Shown: positions 22,089-36,016 of the stretch, one piece after another
Position numbering within the stretch: the stretch's first letter is position 1
Layout of the letters: every line of letters begins with the position of its first letter
Origin: Lasiosphaeris hirsuta
Lineage: Eukaryota; Ascomycota; Sordariomycetes; Sordariales; Lasiosphaeriaceae
Direction of reading: 5' to 3'
DNA: 64,000 nt
NCBI GenBank assembly: GCA_030549175.1
Contig: JAUKUA010000007.1
Location: 2,666,001 to 2,730,000, forward strand
Notes under the pieces: model-generated
Seen by the model: the letters and a program-made list of their open reading frames with translations, nothing else
Told to the model about the DNA's origin: nothing
Databases searched by the model: none
Program-made: the position numbers and the translations under genes

Positions 22089-24038
22089 CTAAAACCTATA
22101 CTTCTCCTTCTTCTCCCCCCTCCTCTCCTCATCCCTCTTCTGTCTCTTTCTGCTCTCCTGCGCAATCATGTCGCTCAAGTCGTCATCATACGATCCGCCC
22201 CACTGCGCGCCAGGTCCTTCCTCCCGCCGTCCGGCCTCATACTTTCGCTTCAAATCCTCCTTGCTCAGGCCCGCCTGCGCGGCCAGTGCGTCAGGGTCAA
22301 GCGAGACATCGACATCGCCCTGCTTCTTACGCTTTCGCTCCTCCTCCTGGCCGAGCACCGGGCCCGAGTGTTTAGAGAGGTCGTAAGTCTTGTCGCTCCC
22401 AAAGAAGCCCTCGGCACGCGCCGCCCGCTCGGGGATGACCTGATACGCGCTGCGCGGCGGGCCACCAAAGCTACTCTCTTCCGTTTCGTAGCCGCGCCGC
22501 GCCGTCTTGCGCAGGTCGAACTCACCTGCCATGTTCGTCTCGATGCCCGATGGCATGTGGTCGGGCTGCAATGAGCTGGCATAGCCGCCGGGCGTCTCGA
22601 GGCCGGCGGTGAGGGAGGTGTCGACACCGCCCGCGGGGACCTCCTCGTCGTCAGATTCTTCTTCTTCCTCGTCTGAATCTTCTTCCTCCTCCGACTCCTC
22701 GTTGGGGGCTTGGAGCTCGCCCCAGAGGGTGCGCTCCACGGGTTCGTTGGTTGTAGCGAGCGGGACGAGGGGTTGGGCTTGGGGTGGTTGGAAAGGGGTA
22801 CCGGGCTGTTGTGGTTGCCCTCCCGCCATGATGCCAAAGATATCGCCGCCGTACAGCGGCCTGTTGTACTCGTCCAGAGGCGGTTTGCCCCACTGTCCGG
22901 GCTGGAAGCCCCATGCCGCACCGGGTGGGAGGGGTGCGTTGAGACCGGGGATTTTGAGCATGGGGTAGGAGGGAGCGGGGCCAACGCGCTGTTGCTGAAG
23001 CAGCCACGGAGGGGGAAAGCCCGGCTGCATGCCGAGCGCTTCCCTCAGCGCCTCGCTGAGATCACCGGGCTTGAACACCCTGTAATCCGCCTCCCATTCT
23101 TTTCCCTCGTGATAGACATCGCCGAAGCGTGTCAGTTCGGGTTTGGTCTGGTGGCGGAAGAAAGCGTCATAGAGCCGCTGGTAATCGATATCCAACTTGC
23201 CCATCTTGGGCTGCACTCGCTCGCGCTGTTTCTGCTTGAGCGTTTGTTCAGCCTGCTTCTCAAGCACGGCGTCTCGCATCTCTGTAATCCCCGTCTCGGC
23301 GATGAACTTGGGCAGCTTGAAGGGCGGCTTTTCAATACCCCTTTTGCTAGACAGATATTCGCGCTTCAGGGACCAGTGGCTTGGCACAGGTACGATATTC
23401 CGCTGCGCCTTGATTTGGACTAGTAAACGCGGGTCGGATGATGAGACGTCTTGCCACTCAACCACCTCAGGATTCCTGACAAGTGCCTTGAGCTCGGCGA
23501 TTGACAGTTTGTTTAGCTTCTTGCGCTTCTTTTTTGAAAGCTTTGTCTGACCCGCATCCTCCTCCTCGCTCGGAATCTCGTCGTCTAGGTCAAAGAAGAC
23601 CTCACCCTTGTTTCCTGCGTTTGCTTCGCGCGTGACCTCGTCGTCCTCGAGGCTCATACCGAACTTCTCAAACACGCTCTTGTACATGGCGAAGGCGGGG
23701 TCATCCTCTAGGGCGGCCTTATCATCATCATTCACCACTGCTGGGCCGTCGGCATCGATCTTATCGGAGGCATAGGGGCCTTTTTTGACCTCGAGGTCGG
23801 GGGCCTCTGTCTGGACGGCCTGCTCGTCCTCGGGTTTCTGAGCTTCAGTCGCGATCTCCGGAGTATCTGGTGCTTGCGAACTATTCCGGGTCTGTGCGGC
23901 TATTATTAGCGAGGATTAAGGAGAGGAGGGTAGGAGCGAGAGCGGGTGGGAAGGACAAACCTCTGTAGTGGCCTTCTTTTGCTCCTTCTTCTTGGCCCGG
24001 CGTATCTGGTTCTTGGTCATCTTTGCGGACGCCATCAT
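22089..24038 (-). CDS. Splicing factor 3B subunit 2 (SF3b145/Cus1)
   Basis: Two exons, 24038-23961 and 23891-22089, around a 69-bp intron, give 626 aa. The first exon encodes a short basic helix (ASAKMTKNQIRRAKKKEQKK) typical of the family; two adjacent ATGs open it. An acidic stretch leads to the DUF382 core (LNKLSIAELKALVRNPEVVEWQDVSSSDPRLLVQIKAQRNIVPVPSHWSLKREYLSSKRGIEKPPFKLP). The PSP region follows (QPKMGKLDIDYQRLYDAFFRHQTKP, GDLSEALREALGM, GFPPPWLLQQQRVGPAPSYPMLKIPGLNAPLPPGAAWGFQPGQWGKPPLDE). SF3b145 is part of the U2 snRNP that holds the branch site. The C-terminal third is acidic and disordered. Length resembles fission yeast Sap145 more than the longer human protein. Confidence 0.95.
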
Positions 24039-24653
24039 GGGCAGCTAGGAGCTGGTCGCCCTGGGGTTTATCGTGGTAGGACTTCGAAGCATTCAAGGCG
24101 TGGCTATTCCTTGATGGTTATATAGAGTGCGATGCTGTGCTAATGCCGGAAAAGGATGCGCGTGAGTTGTGCGATGTCGCGATGTTGCGATGGTCGAAGA
24201 CGCGCAGCCGAGCTCTCTGCCTTTACTCGCTATGCTCCAAAATATTTTGAGGCGTGGAAGTTACCGTGACTGAGTGGAGTTGCATTGGGAAAAGTGGCTC
24301 AACGTTAAGTATGCGCTTTGTTCGACCTGTGGCGGTGCAAGACCCCTGGACGCTTGGCTGACTTGGCAGCGTGTCTTTGATCGTTGCTTGGATTGGCGTG
24401 CCAAGAGGAGCTTAATTTCTTATCACTGCTTGCACCATCTGGCCGCCGGCAAGTGGCATTTCAACGTTTCACCAAACTGAGTTTCCCCTCTCGAACTTTT
24501 ACTCTTCTACACACATGGTTCCTGTGTTTCTTTGCGGAGCTTCTCATTGCTGACAAGTGAGAGACGAGACCATGGTCGAGTAAATTGACACGATTGCGAC
24601 AACATCCTCGACCCAGTTCTGACCACAGATTTAACTCTCGCTCAGCCGTCACA
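24039..24653. other. Divergent promoter region, CUS1 / Sly41-like gene
   Basis: A 615-bp spacer without a supported gene. An in-frame TTG upstream (24585) lengthens the downstream frame on paper, but the first ATG is at 24654. Confidence 0.6.
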
Positions 24654-26420
24654 ATGCCGCACTCAACATCAGACCCGCCAATGCGCGCCCCTTCGCTCAA
24701 TCGAACCTCCACTTCCAGATCGTATCCAGACACATACGCCGGCCCAAGCCACACGGAAACAGAAAAATTCCCAGACTTCGACGCCGGACTGGCGCCCCCC
24801 AATGGCTCGCGCCGACAACCAAATGGCTATGGGGGTTATGGGTACACCAATGGCGCTTCCAGCCCTTCTTCAGACAGCCGGAATGCGAGGAGGGACAGTC
24901 GAGTGAAATGGGCCTCAAATGGCAGTCCACAAGGTTCCTTTGGCCATGGGAGGCAGAAGAGCCTCGGCAATGCCATCCGCCATATACGGTCTGGAAGTGT
25001 GAGCCACAACGCCCACGAGATCGCAGATGCCCTTCGTGCGCCCGTGTCTTATAAACTCATTGTACGCACTCCCGCTGTCCCAGTTTCCGCTAGAGTCATA
25101 ATGCTGATGCGGCTGTAGACACTCTGCGTCATGTGGTACTGGTCATCGGCCCTGACGAACACGTCGTCCAAATCGATTCTGACGGCGTTCGACAAGCCCG
25201 CTACCTTGACCCTTGTGCAGTTCGCGTTCGTCTCGTCTTATTGCATTCTATTCTCCTGGCTAGGGTCCACCTTCCCGCGCCTACGAACCGCCATCCCGGC
25301 TCTCAAGCATCCCCTCCGATACCCATCGCGCGATGTCATCGTGACGACGCTGCCACTGGCAGCCTTCCAAATAGTGGGCCATCTCCTCAGCTCGACCGCG
25401 ACCTCCAAGATCCCTGTTTCGCTCGTTCACACAATAAAGGGGCTCTCTCCCCTGTTTACTGTGCTGGCCTACCGCCTGGTTTTCGACATTCGCTACCCAA
25501 AGGCAACTTATATGTCCCTCGTCCCACTGACGCTTGGGGTAATGCTCGCCTGCTCGAGCAAGAAAACCTTCAACGGCCAGTTCCTCGGCATTTTATACGC
25601 CCTGCTCGCTACCATTATTTTTGTCACTCAAAACATATTCTCAAAGCGACTCTTCAATGAAGCCGCCAAGGCCGAGGAACAGGGGCGCGGTGCGCAGACG
25701 CGCAAGCTGGACAAGCTTAATCTCCTCTGCTACTCTTCAGGCATGGCCTTCATCCTGACAGGCCCCATCTGGCTATGGAGCGAGGGCATCGGAATCATCG
25801 GGGACTTCCTGTGGGACGGCTCAGTGGACCTGTTGCTGAGCCCCAACTCGTTTGACCATGGCCGACTCACGCTTGAATTCATCTTCAACGGCACATTCCA
25901 CTTTGCCCAAAATATTCTCGCCTTTGTTCTGCTCTCCATGGTATCACCCGTCACCTACTCAGTCGCCAGCCTGATCAAGCGCGTCTTCGTCGTTATTGTG
26001 GCCATTTTCTGGTTCCGGAGCCCGACAACAAACATCCAGGCTGCCGGCATCGCCCTCACATTCCTAGGGCTCTATCTTTACGACCGCAGCAGCATGAGAA
26101 ACAAGGCTGATCAGCGCGCCCGCTCCCTGAGCCGCAGCGCTGCAAACGAGCCCATACTACCGCTTAATATGAAGCAGGCTACCGCGCACCAGCACGCGCC
26201 AGTGTTTGAGAGCCCTACTACTTTCGACGCCAAGCCCCATACTTATATGAATGGGAATACCGCGTCGCCTTCGTTGGGTGTGGGTGACGACGTTAAGAAG
26301 TCGGACGATCGCGGTGGCCGCGCTCGGGGGGCGAGCAACGCCGGATGGCTACCACCAGGCACCAAGCAGGAGGATACGTGGCGTCATGGGGATGTGAACA
26401 AGTTGGTCAAGGCGAGATAA
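24654..26420 (+). CDS. Triose-phosphate-translocator family transporter (Sly41-like)
   Basis: Two exons, 24654-25061 and 25119-26420, with a 57-bp intron (GTACGC, CTGATG, TAG) give 569 aa. The first 130 residues are hydrophilic and Ser/Arg-rich. The remainder to about residue 460 contains some ten hydrophobic helices, from CVMWYWSSALTNTSSKSIL through LTLVQFAFVSSYCILFSWL to TYSVASLIKRVFVVIVAIFWF and GIALTFLGLYLYDR. These are the hallmark segments of the TPT/EamA-type transporters, including the KLSPLFTV-like SLVHTIKGLSPLFTVLAYR motif. Yeast Sly41 is an ER-Golgi membrane member found as a suppressor of Ypt1 loss. The substrate cannot be read from sequence. The C-terminal tail is cytosolic-looking and low in complexity. 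Confidence 0.9.
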
Positions 26421-27139
26421 TTGGGTTTGCTTTTGAACCTGTCTGTTTCCGGATGGAAAAAGATGGAAAAGAGTTGTAGTTTTTCATCGGGCAAGGGAGC
26501 AAGCCAATGAGCGGGCTCGATGTTTTTTTTTTTTTTTGCATAGATGGGGCGTTTTGCCATCACCATGTGCCTGGATTTTTATGTACCTATAGACGCTTTA
26601 GTGTGATGGGACGGCCGGTCACACAGCTAGGGATGACGTGGCAAGGGTAAAAGGGTTAGAATGGCGTTTTGGGGGCTTTGCTGATTCTGCATCAACGTGG
26701 GTGTTTTTGTTCATTCAGCTGTATGATATTATTTATCAGAACTAGAGATGATGGGCAACTTCAAACAATAGTCACGGCATGTGCTTTATAGCTTACTGCG
26801 GACGTGGTTGATTTTGCTTTGATATTTGGTGTCTACCGATCCCCTATTTTGCTATACCCTACCAATGCGAGAAGACGAAGTCTTCAAGGTTGCCTCTTAC
26901 TAAGCGTTCTAAAACCCCATGGCCTACCTAGGGCACTCCCTCGCCGCCTCTTTTCGAGACTCTGATGCCCGCCGGACTCTTTTGTTGACATTTCAAGTTT
27001 CCTTGAAAATACATCCCTGCGGGTTTTGCAAGCCGTTCCTGTATGTTCATATATTACTCCACAGAGACCGACCCTGTAATCAAGAAGCCTCATAATCAAA
27101 GTCAACCCTCTCCGCGCCCAACTCCACTCCACACTCTCA
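26421..27139. other. Convergent intergenic region, Sly41-like gene / ORC5
   Basis: 719 bp between converging genes, with a T15 run at 26523-26537 close behind the transporter stop. No gene supported. Confidence 0.6.
26523..26537 (+). repeat. T15 homopolymer
   Basis: Homopolymer run in the presumed 3' UTR of the Sly41-like gene. Confidence 0.9.
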
Positions 27140-28764
27140 CTACTCTATCAACCAATCCTCCACCTCGACCCCCATACTCCTCCCCAACCCCCTCACTACC
27201 TCCCAGCCCGCATTCACCCGCCACTTGCCGCCGCGATCCATAGGATCCCCGCCGGCCTGGGCGCCGCCCACACGAACAAGCAACCGCAAGCTCGCCAGCG
27301 TCGCAATCGCCATGCCGACGTCGGCCGCGTCGGCCGCTTCACCCCCGCTCTCGAGAAACCTGGCGTCCCACTCACCTCGCACCGCCGCGAAGATGGCCAT
27401 CATGCGCTCCAGCACAAACGCGTGCGCCCCGAGCAGCTTGCGTGCTATCTTGCGGTGCTTGCTGCGCCCGCCGGCGCCGCGCCCCACGCCCACGGACAGC
27501 CCGCCGCGGCGCCTGCGCCGGCCGTGGTGATGTGTGGAGAAGAGGACGAGGTCGTGCCGGGTCGCGTTGTGCGAGGCTAGGTAGGCGGCGAGGAGGAGCA
27601 GGCGGGCGGTGATAGGGAGGAGGGAGGCTAGGTCAGTTGTGGGGGCCGCCGCCGCCTTCAAGGTTTGGGTGAGGGTTGTTGGGGGGACGGGCGCAGATCC
27701 GTTGGCCGCTGGACAGGTCCCGTTGGGGGCCGGTTGGGCGGGGACCGTGGGCGCGACGATGCCTGGGTCGAGGAGGCGCTCGTCATGGAAGTAGACGCGG
27801 GCGGCGACGAGGAGCTTAGAGAACTCGCGCGGCGCATGGGTCCCTGTGAGGATAGGGGCCGTGAACCGTGGCCAGAGCGCCGAACAGGCGTGCTTTATAG
27901 AGGGCAGAGTGCGCGAGGCGGCGTGGGCCAGGGCGTCGTGGACGGCAGCGGCGAAGCGGGCCCAGAGGTCGGCAGTTTCTTGGGCTGTGGTATTTGGGAG
28001 GGGCACTGGGGGGTCAGTCGCGAGAATAGCGACGAATTCGGCCTTGGTGTAGTTTGGAAAGCGAAGATGAGGGACGAAGGAGGTGCGGAGAAAGTTAGCG
28101 GGTGGAGAGGTCACGATGAAGACCGTCGTGAGGCAGGGGATCTAGGAAAGGGGCAGAATGTGTTAGCTAGTAGACCAGAATATGGGGGCTGGGTGGTGCT
28201 CAAGACTCACAATCTCGGACAGCCGTGCCAGGGCTGGGAGTAGGGTCGGAGGTGCCTCGCGCTGGCGGTCAATGCCATCGAAGACAAGGGCGAAGCGAAA
28301 GCTATCAGGGCGAGAGGTGTACTTGAGCATCTTGGACAGCTCGACCGCCAATTGGGATACGGTCTCGCATTTCGACGGTGCCCGGTCCCAATCAAGGGCA
28401 ACTGCTGCTTTCCCAACAATGCTCTCAAAAAGATGGCGACTAGTGATGCATTCAACCGAGTTGACGACGGCGAACTTGAGACTAGGGCCTTCGCTATCGA
28501 TCTCTTCCGTCTCGAGACTTTCCAGTAAGGCGGTAGTTACGGCGGTCTTTCCTGTTGCTTCGGTGCCGTAGAGTACGAGATTTCGGCAGGGCGCGGCGGC
28601 AGGCTAGTCTGGTCAACACTGGCATTGGAGTCCTCAGGGGCATCGAGGTGGGTTACATGGAGGAGCGTCGCCAGAGCTCGGATTTGCGAGTCTCGACACG
28701 GGAACGCCTGGGCTAGTGTGGTCAAGACCAGCTCATCGGGGAGCTGGAAGAGTGCGTTGGTCAT
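27140..28764 (-). CDS. Origin recognition complex subunit 5 (Orc5)
   Basis: Three exons (28764-28657, 28603-28211, 28141-27140) give 500 aa; introns are 53 and 69 bp. Residues 49-56, GTEATGKT, form a P-loop, preceded by the PCR-N-L-V-L-Y strand; a Walker B-like ALVFDGID lies near residue 143. The C-terminal Orc5 winged-helix region has the family marks LLLAAYLASHNATRHD and HRKIARKLLGAHAFVLERMMAIF, then ASLRLLVRVGG and the KWRVNAGWEVVRGLGR strand/helix. Exon 1 ends in LLH and joins PAAAPCRN, as expected for fungal homologues. The start is the first ATG; a GTG further upstream only lengthens the open frame. Orc5 is part of the six-subunit complex that marks replication origins and loads MCM. 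Confidence 0.92.
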
Positions 28765-29424
28765 CTCGCGAGCCGAGAGCACACTGCGCTGCGCAGTGTT
28801 AGCTATTCACAATGTACAAAAAGTTGGAGATGGTGCCTCTCGACGCAAGTCGCGTCGTCGCGCGTCTTGAGTGCTGGCAGCTGGCAAAGGCTGCAGACGC
28901 AGGTGGCTAGCGCCCGAGCGTCGGAAGTATTTCAGCGGCGCGTTGGTTGACCCGTCCCCAGACTCGACCCCTGGCGACCCGACTTGGCCCACCACCTTTG
29001 TTGGAGCGCCAGCCAAGGCGGGATGTGACGAATAATCAGCCGTTGCCTGCGTTGGGGGCTCCAGGACGGGAACTCAGCCTTCCAAGGCGCGCAAGCCTTC
29101 CGATCTGGCACCCGTACTGCCCCGTCTTGGAAGCTGACGAAGCGTCGTGAGCATCTCATTGTCCTAGCTTCCATCCTCCTGACCTAGCAGCTCTAGGTCC
29201 CAGGCAGCATCTTTACCAGCTAGCATCCAATGGATAGAACCCAAAAAGGAACGTTGGCCTGTTTACCCTCTCACACAAAGAAACCAGATATCATCACATG
29301 CCTTGAGCCTGTTCGAAGTCGTTGCCCATTGGATTGTTGAACCCCCGCGATTTCCCCACATTCTTCGACTCTACTTATCTACCCCTCGCGCCCTCCGTAG
29401 TATGCATCACGAGTGACAAGCAAA
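28765..29424. other. Divergent promoter region, ORC5 / Zn2Cys6 gene
   Basis: A 660-bp spacer serving both genes; nothing else identified. Confidence 0.6.
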
Positions 29425-30832
29425 ATGGACGGGAGCGAAGCCAACAGGCCTTACCACGCAAAGAAGCCCCATCGCAAGTCTAGAAGCGGGTGCCGTAACT
29501 GCAAGACGCGCAAGGCAAGACACCATTCTCACCTCTAGTATCAATTCACACTAATATCAAGTCCAGGTCAAATGCGATGAAAGCCGGCCAACATGCCGTG
29601 CTTGCAGACTGAGGAGAGAGACCTGCGTTTATCCCTTAGCTACGACTTCATCGCCGCCCAAATCCCTAAGCCCCGTATCAGCCCCTTCCGTGCCAGCACT
29701 TTCCGCATCACCACCCCAAGAGACATGGGACGCTGTGGTGCCTGTTCAAGAGCCCCTCTTCATTCCCGCCCACCATGATGCTACCAACCTACGCCTCCTG
29801 TGGCACTACTCCAACTATACCTGGAGCTCCTTGTCTACGCGGTCCGGCAAGGAGCCTCAAATCGACTACATCCTGAAAGTCAGCATGCTCGAGCAGGCCT
29901 CTAACAACCCCTGGCTCATGAACGGGCTGCTGGCCTTTACCGCCATGCACATGAAGTTCTTGGGTCAGGACGCCCCTGATACCAGGATTGCCCTCTACCG
30001 CGCCAACGCCTTTGAGGGCTACCGAAAAGCCATTGAAGAGGCCGACCCTGCTACTTTTCCCGCCTTGCTATACGGTTCTCTCCTGCTGTGCGGTGTCTCC
30101 TCGTCCATGTTCCGATATGACGAAGCTCAGCCGCTCTACGTCCTTGATTGGCTATTGGTGTGGCGCGGCATCGGCCTCATGATCCAGCTAGTAACGAGGG
30201 AAACGCTCTACAAGACCGGCATCGAGAAGCTATTTTTCCGCCCAAAATTCGACGGCGCGACGTCGGCAATGTCTGTCCCGAGCAACCTACTATTCATGGC
30301 CACTTCTATTCGCCCCGACGACGACGATTTCCCTGCCGTCGACACGCTGTATAGCGCCTTGAAATTGCTCGGCTCCCTTTACCGCGAGCTAGAGAGTGGT
30401 CTTAGTCCCACACTGAACTTGCGCATCATCACATTCCCCACATTCCTGCCACAGGAGTTCATCAGCTTAGCCCGCAAAAAGCGACCACGAGCTGTTGCCA
30501 TCGTAGCTTACTACCTAGCATTTACAAAGCTTGTTAAAGGCATATGGTGGGTGACAGACATTGCTGATAAGGAGATTACCAACATCGCGGACCTCTTGGG
30601 ACCTAAATACGATAGTTTATTGCGCATCCCCAAGGCGGTAATACCGCTGAGCGATCCAAAGGACATTACGAGGTTGCTGATCAATAACCATGCGTGGCAA
30701 CCGACCGAGGTTGATGAGCTCCGGTTGGATGAGCTGGCACTGGTACCTAACGACCCGGAAGACAATGCTCCTCTAATAATAGGGAACTTTCCATACCAGA
30801 TCCCGAGGGAAGAGCCCAGCTGGTATAAATAA
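29425..30832 (+). CDS. Zn2Cys6 transcription factor, Upc2/sterol-regulator-like architecture
   Basis: Two exons, 29425-29514 and 29567-30832, give 451 aa. The zinc cluster occupies residues 23-50 with C-x2-C-x6-C-x6-C-x2-C-x6-C spacing, preceded by a basic HRKSRSGC arm. The 52-bp intron divides it after CKTRK, and its donor must be GC (AAG|GCAAGA), because the only nearby GT dinucleotides would remove zinc-binding cysteines. The C-terminal region (residues 100-430) resembles the fungal transcription-factor domain found in sterol-uptake-regulator-like proteins (NPWLMNGLLAFTAMHMKFLG, LYRANAFEGYRKAIEEADP). The target genes are unknown. It faces ORC5 divergently and converges on a CE1 esterase; I see no evidence that it regulates either. 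Confidence 0.88.
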
Positions 30833-31251
30833 AGGGGTATGCAACACGCTCGAGCAACATGGGGCTTTCAATCCAACAGTCTTAATCCCCGCATCGAGTT
30901 ACAGGCGCCAGCAACAACGTATCTGGGCCGGATACCACATGTGGTAAATATGTCCTTCTCGGCGCGGCACTAGGCTCACTCAGCTGACAGCCACTCGTTA
31001 GTACATCTACCATGAGTGGAAGCCAACCATGTGGCGCGAAGCCATCGTCGCCTAGGTACGGATGTCCTGGTTTCACTTCAGGCTATCTTCGATTTCTGGT
31101 GTGTTTCTGGTGGATCAGCACCCGTTCAATACTCTCTGCTCTTGGGATATTATCAGATTATCATTCGAAGCAAACATCAAATACCGAAATTCATAATCTT
31201 TATATACATGAATCCGACATAACTTCTCGTGGTCATATCCCGCTTTCCTCT
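30833..31251. other. Convergent intergenic region, Zn2Cys6 gene / CE1 esterase
   Basis: 419 bp holding the two 3' ends; no gene or repeat recognised. Confidence 0.6.
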
Positions 31252-32283
31252 CTACAGCCCAAACCACTGTTCGCTGGCTGTAAGGTTCGACGGCACGCTA
31301 TGTCCAACGCCCGTGGCATAAATTCCCTGCAAATGGTCCCCGTAGTTATCCGTCTGGTAGTTCCTCTCGGGAAAGTTCTTGAGACTGCTGACCGGCGTCT
31401 GCGAGTAGCCAAACACGTTGGTCCACTGCTTGATCGTCTCTTGATAATTCTGGGGCGCCAGCGTTCCATCGGCACTGCCGTGCCAGACCTGCATCCTCGG
31501 CCTCGCCCCGGTGTAGCCTGGATCCATAGCGCGAACGACATTACCCCAGGCCTCGGGGGTGGCGCGGGACGAGCCGCCGCTGCAGCTGTTGTTCCACTGG
31601 GCCACGCCGCCCGACGATGAGACGAAGCAGCCCGCCGGCACGCCGCTGTACAGCGAGACGGCGCTGATGAGATACGGGTAGGTTGCAGCCAAGACGTTGG
31701 ACATCATGCCTGTTGGGTTTCATTGTTAGCTAACCCTGGCCCCAGGGGAGATGTGGGAAAGAAGGGAAGGACACACCCCCTGAGCTGCCGCCCGTGACAA
31801 AGACCCTGGCGGGATCGCCTTTGTACTTGTCGAGGGCGTGCACAATCATGTTGGAAATAGCCTGCGAGTCACCGCCGCCGCCGTTCTTGAGTGAGCGTGG
31901 GCTCGACACATCCCAGCAAGTTCCGGAGTTCGGAGAGCTTGGCCAAACGGTGATGTATCCCTTCTTGTCGGAACCTTGTTTCCACGGGATCTTGGAGTTG
32001 CGGCTATAACTCTCCGCGGTGGACTGGCAAGAGTGGATAACGACCACGATCGGCGGGTTTGCGACGACCTTGTCGGGGACGTAGACCCACCTAGGATGAT
32101 GGATATCAGCCTCAGGTCACCTCTTGCTGGGAGACCTGCAGTATCCCCGGACAGAAGATGTGTGTGGACTTACATCTGTGCCTTAGATGTCGCATTGTTT
32201 GGATAATCCACCCTCGTCAGTGCGGCACCTAGGACTGTCGAGGTAGTCAGCAGCCCGCCGACCAACAACTGCGTCGCAAACAT
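31252..32283 (-). CDS. Secreted CE1 esterase (acetylxylan/feruloyl esterase type)
   Basis: Three exons (32283-32174, 32090-31777, 31709-31252) give 293 aa; introns are 83 and 67 bp. The N-terminus MFATQLLVGGLLTTSTVLGA is a signal peptide. The alpha/beta-hydrolase core shows VVVIHSCQSTAESY, WPSSPNSGTCWDVSS, the nucleophile motif GGSSGG with Ser139 likely catalytic, an AspGly pair in VWHGSADGTLAP and the His in GVGHSVP near the end. This is the pattern of CE1 enzymes that remove acetyl or feruloyl groups from plant xylan. There is no carbohydrate-binding module. The promoter carries two GGCTAA motifs and a TATA box, fitting induction on hemicellulose. Exact substrate (acetyl versus feruloyl) cannot be settled from sequence. 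Confidence 0.9.
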
Positions 32284-32402
32284 CGTATCTTTCAGATTCT
32301 TCGACCAAGAGTAAAACGACGAACCCGACCAAGACCTTGAAGAGCTATCTTCAAGTAGAAACAAAACGCCAAGAACCACCCTCAATGGCCTCCAACGCAC
32401 GG

Positions 32403-32411
32403 TATATATAT
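32403..32411 (-). promoter_or_regulatory. TATA box of the CE1 gene
   Basis: TATATATAT lies 120 bp upstream of the ATG, a usual distance for an inducible secreted-enzyme gene. The repeat reads the same on both strands. Confidence 0.55.
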
Positions 32412-32616
32412 CACATACTGACCTTCATTCCGCCCTCAGATTGGTGGTATAATTCCCCATCCCGTACACAGGTTCATCCCCTACCCCACCGTCCCCCGCA
32501 AATCTGCCCTCACGGAGCAGAAACAAGCACTGTCGTAGATTACCGGGCATATGAACAATTGCCGCGCTATATAGCGAGGCTATGGAGAGGGTCAAAGGAA
32601 AAAGGTCCACGAAGCC

Positions 32617-32623
32617 GGCTAAA
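32617..32623 (+). promoter_or_regulatory. XlnR/XYR1-type site GGCTAAA
   Basis: Exact match to the xylanase-regulator site known from Aspergillus and Trichoderma, 334 bp upstream of the CE1 start, on the strand opposite to the gene. Confidence 0.45.
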
Positions 32624-32663
32624 CCACACACCCAAAGAGGAGAGCGCCAATAAAACGATTCGG

Positions 32664-32670
32664 GGCTAAT
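32664..32670 (+). promoter_or_regulatory. Second XlnR/XYR1-type site GGCTAAT
   Basis: Second GGCTAA core, 47 bp from the first and in the same orientation. The pairing makes chance less likely. Confidence 0.4.
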
Positions 32671-33142
32671 ATATCGCTCCCATTGGAGCGGGTATCTTGG
32701 CATTTGGACCGTGGTTCACGTCCCTTACGAAAGAACACAGACTCATCTACCTCGGAGCCTTGAAATGCTCACATGCTGTAGGTAGCTGCTGCCGTAACAC
32801 CCGTTGCCAGACCTCGCCCGAAATATGTAGCAGGGGACGGTTGGCGGCCAAAACATTACTTCACACAGTCAGGGAATAAAGCACAGTACAAGCAAAGTTA
32901 TATCAACACCTTTTAAAGCAGATTCATTTCCCAGGCTCAACCAATTCTGACTGCGCCCGACGTTATTGGCAAGCGAGGGGACATAACCCAGCTTACAACG
33001 CAGAGGATAGACGAAAAGACTTGATTGATACACAGCTCACAAATGAGAAACTTGACTGAGCTAGCGACCTCTCCACGGAACCCGCTTTTCACTTCTATAC
33101 ACAGGCCACTGATTCCACCCCGACCGATTTTACACCGCCTAA

Positions 33143-35236
<2,094 letters not shown>

Positions 35237-36016
35237 CCTGACGATGGTTAAGGGCGGACTTGAGATGGTGGATTTGCAGGGTGAGGGAAAGATGGCTTTG
35301 GGAGAGGAAAGAATCGGGTTCGAAAATCTCTCGACGAGTCGACGAGCTTTCAGTTAGAAGCTGCGGAGCTCAACAAGCCACGTGACCCCGTCGCTTTGTA
35401 AATGGGAAAATGAACAGCAAAAAGCGGGTCCCTCAGCCATCCGGGAAAACACGCTTCTGTTGCTCGGGAGCCGTGCAAATTTCCTCGTCGCGGGCTCTTC
35501 CGCGATCCCAAGCTTGCCGCCCGCCTTCTTTTCACCTGGTTCGGGCTATCTCTACGGAGTTCATATGCTTCATTCTTAGGTTCGCACATTGCATTCATGC
35601 CGGACTAAATCAGAACGCGGCTGCCCGTCAAGCTGGAGCTCAATGCGACGTCTGCCAGGTAGTTGCCACCTGTCAGAGCTCCCTTGCCGTTTGATTTGGA
35701 ACCTAAACTCAATTGGCAATTGCGAGCTGCCCCAAGCTTGGTGCCCAGTAGCTATAGGTACTACTCCGTACCTGCTCATAAGCACTCAGAAAGAGCACCT
35801 ACCCAGCAAGTAGCTGCAGACTTCTACAGTGCGTAAATTGTACACGGCACTTGCAATTAAGGCCTCTTCATGCCAAATAAACCCTCCTATTACTTTTTTA
35901 CTTCGTCCTTTTAAAATGTTGAAATATACGAGTACCCATATCTATAAGCTCTCCACAATCTGCCTAGCTCATCGGCGCACGCCCTTCTCAGACCCCTAAC
36001 CTGGTCGATTACTTTC
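35237..36016. other. ATP2 promoter and branching-enzyme 3' side
   Basis: A 780-bp tandem spacer. A CCAAT box on the minus strand (ATTGG at 35712-35716) lies about 480 bp upstream of ATP2. No gene supported. Confidence 0.55.

Larger units (their letters stand above)
32284..33142. other. CE1 promoter and ATP2 3' side
   Basis: An 859-bp tandem spacer. The left third contains the CE1 promoter elements listed separately; the right part should hold the ATP2 3' UTR. No gene supported. Confidence 0.65.

Noticed and set aside
22710..23423. 237-codon plus-strand frame
   Set aside because: Antisense shadow of the conserved CUS1 coding exon.
31012..31620. 202-codon plus-strand frame
   Set aside because: Mostly antisense to the CE1 esterase exon 3; no domain.
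29425..32283. Zn2Cys6 regulator and CE1 esterase as a regulator-target pair
   Set aside because: They only converge. The regulator resembles sterol-type factors, and the CE1 promoter has XlnR/XYR1-type sites instead.
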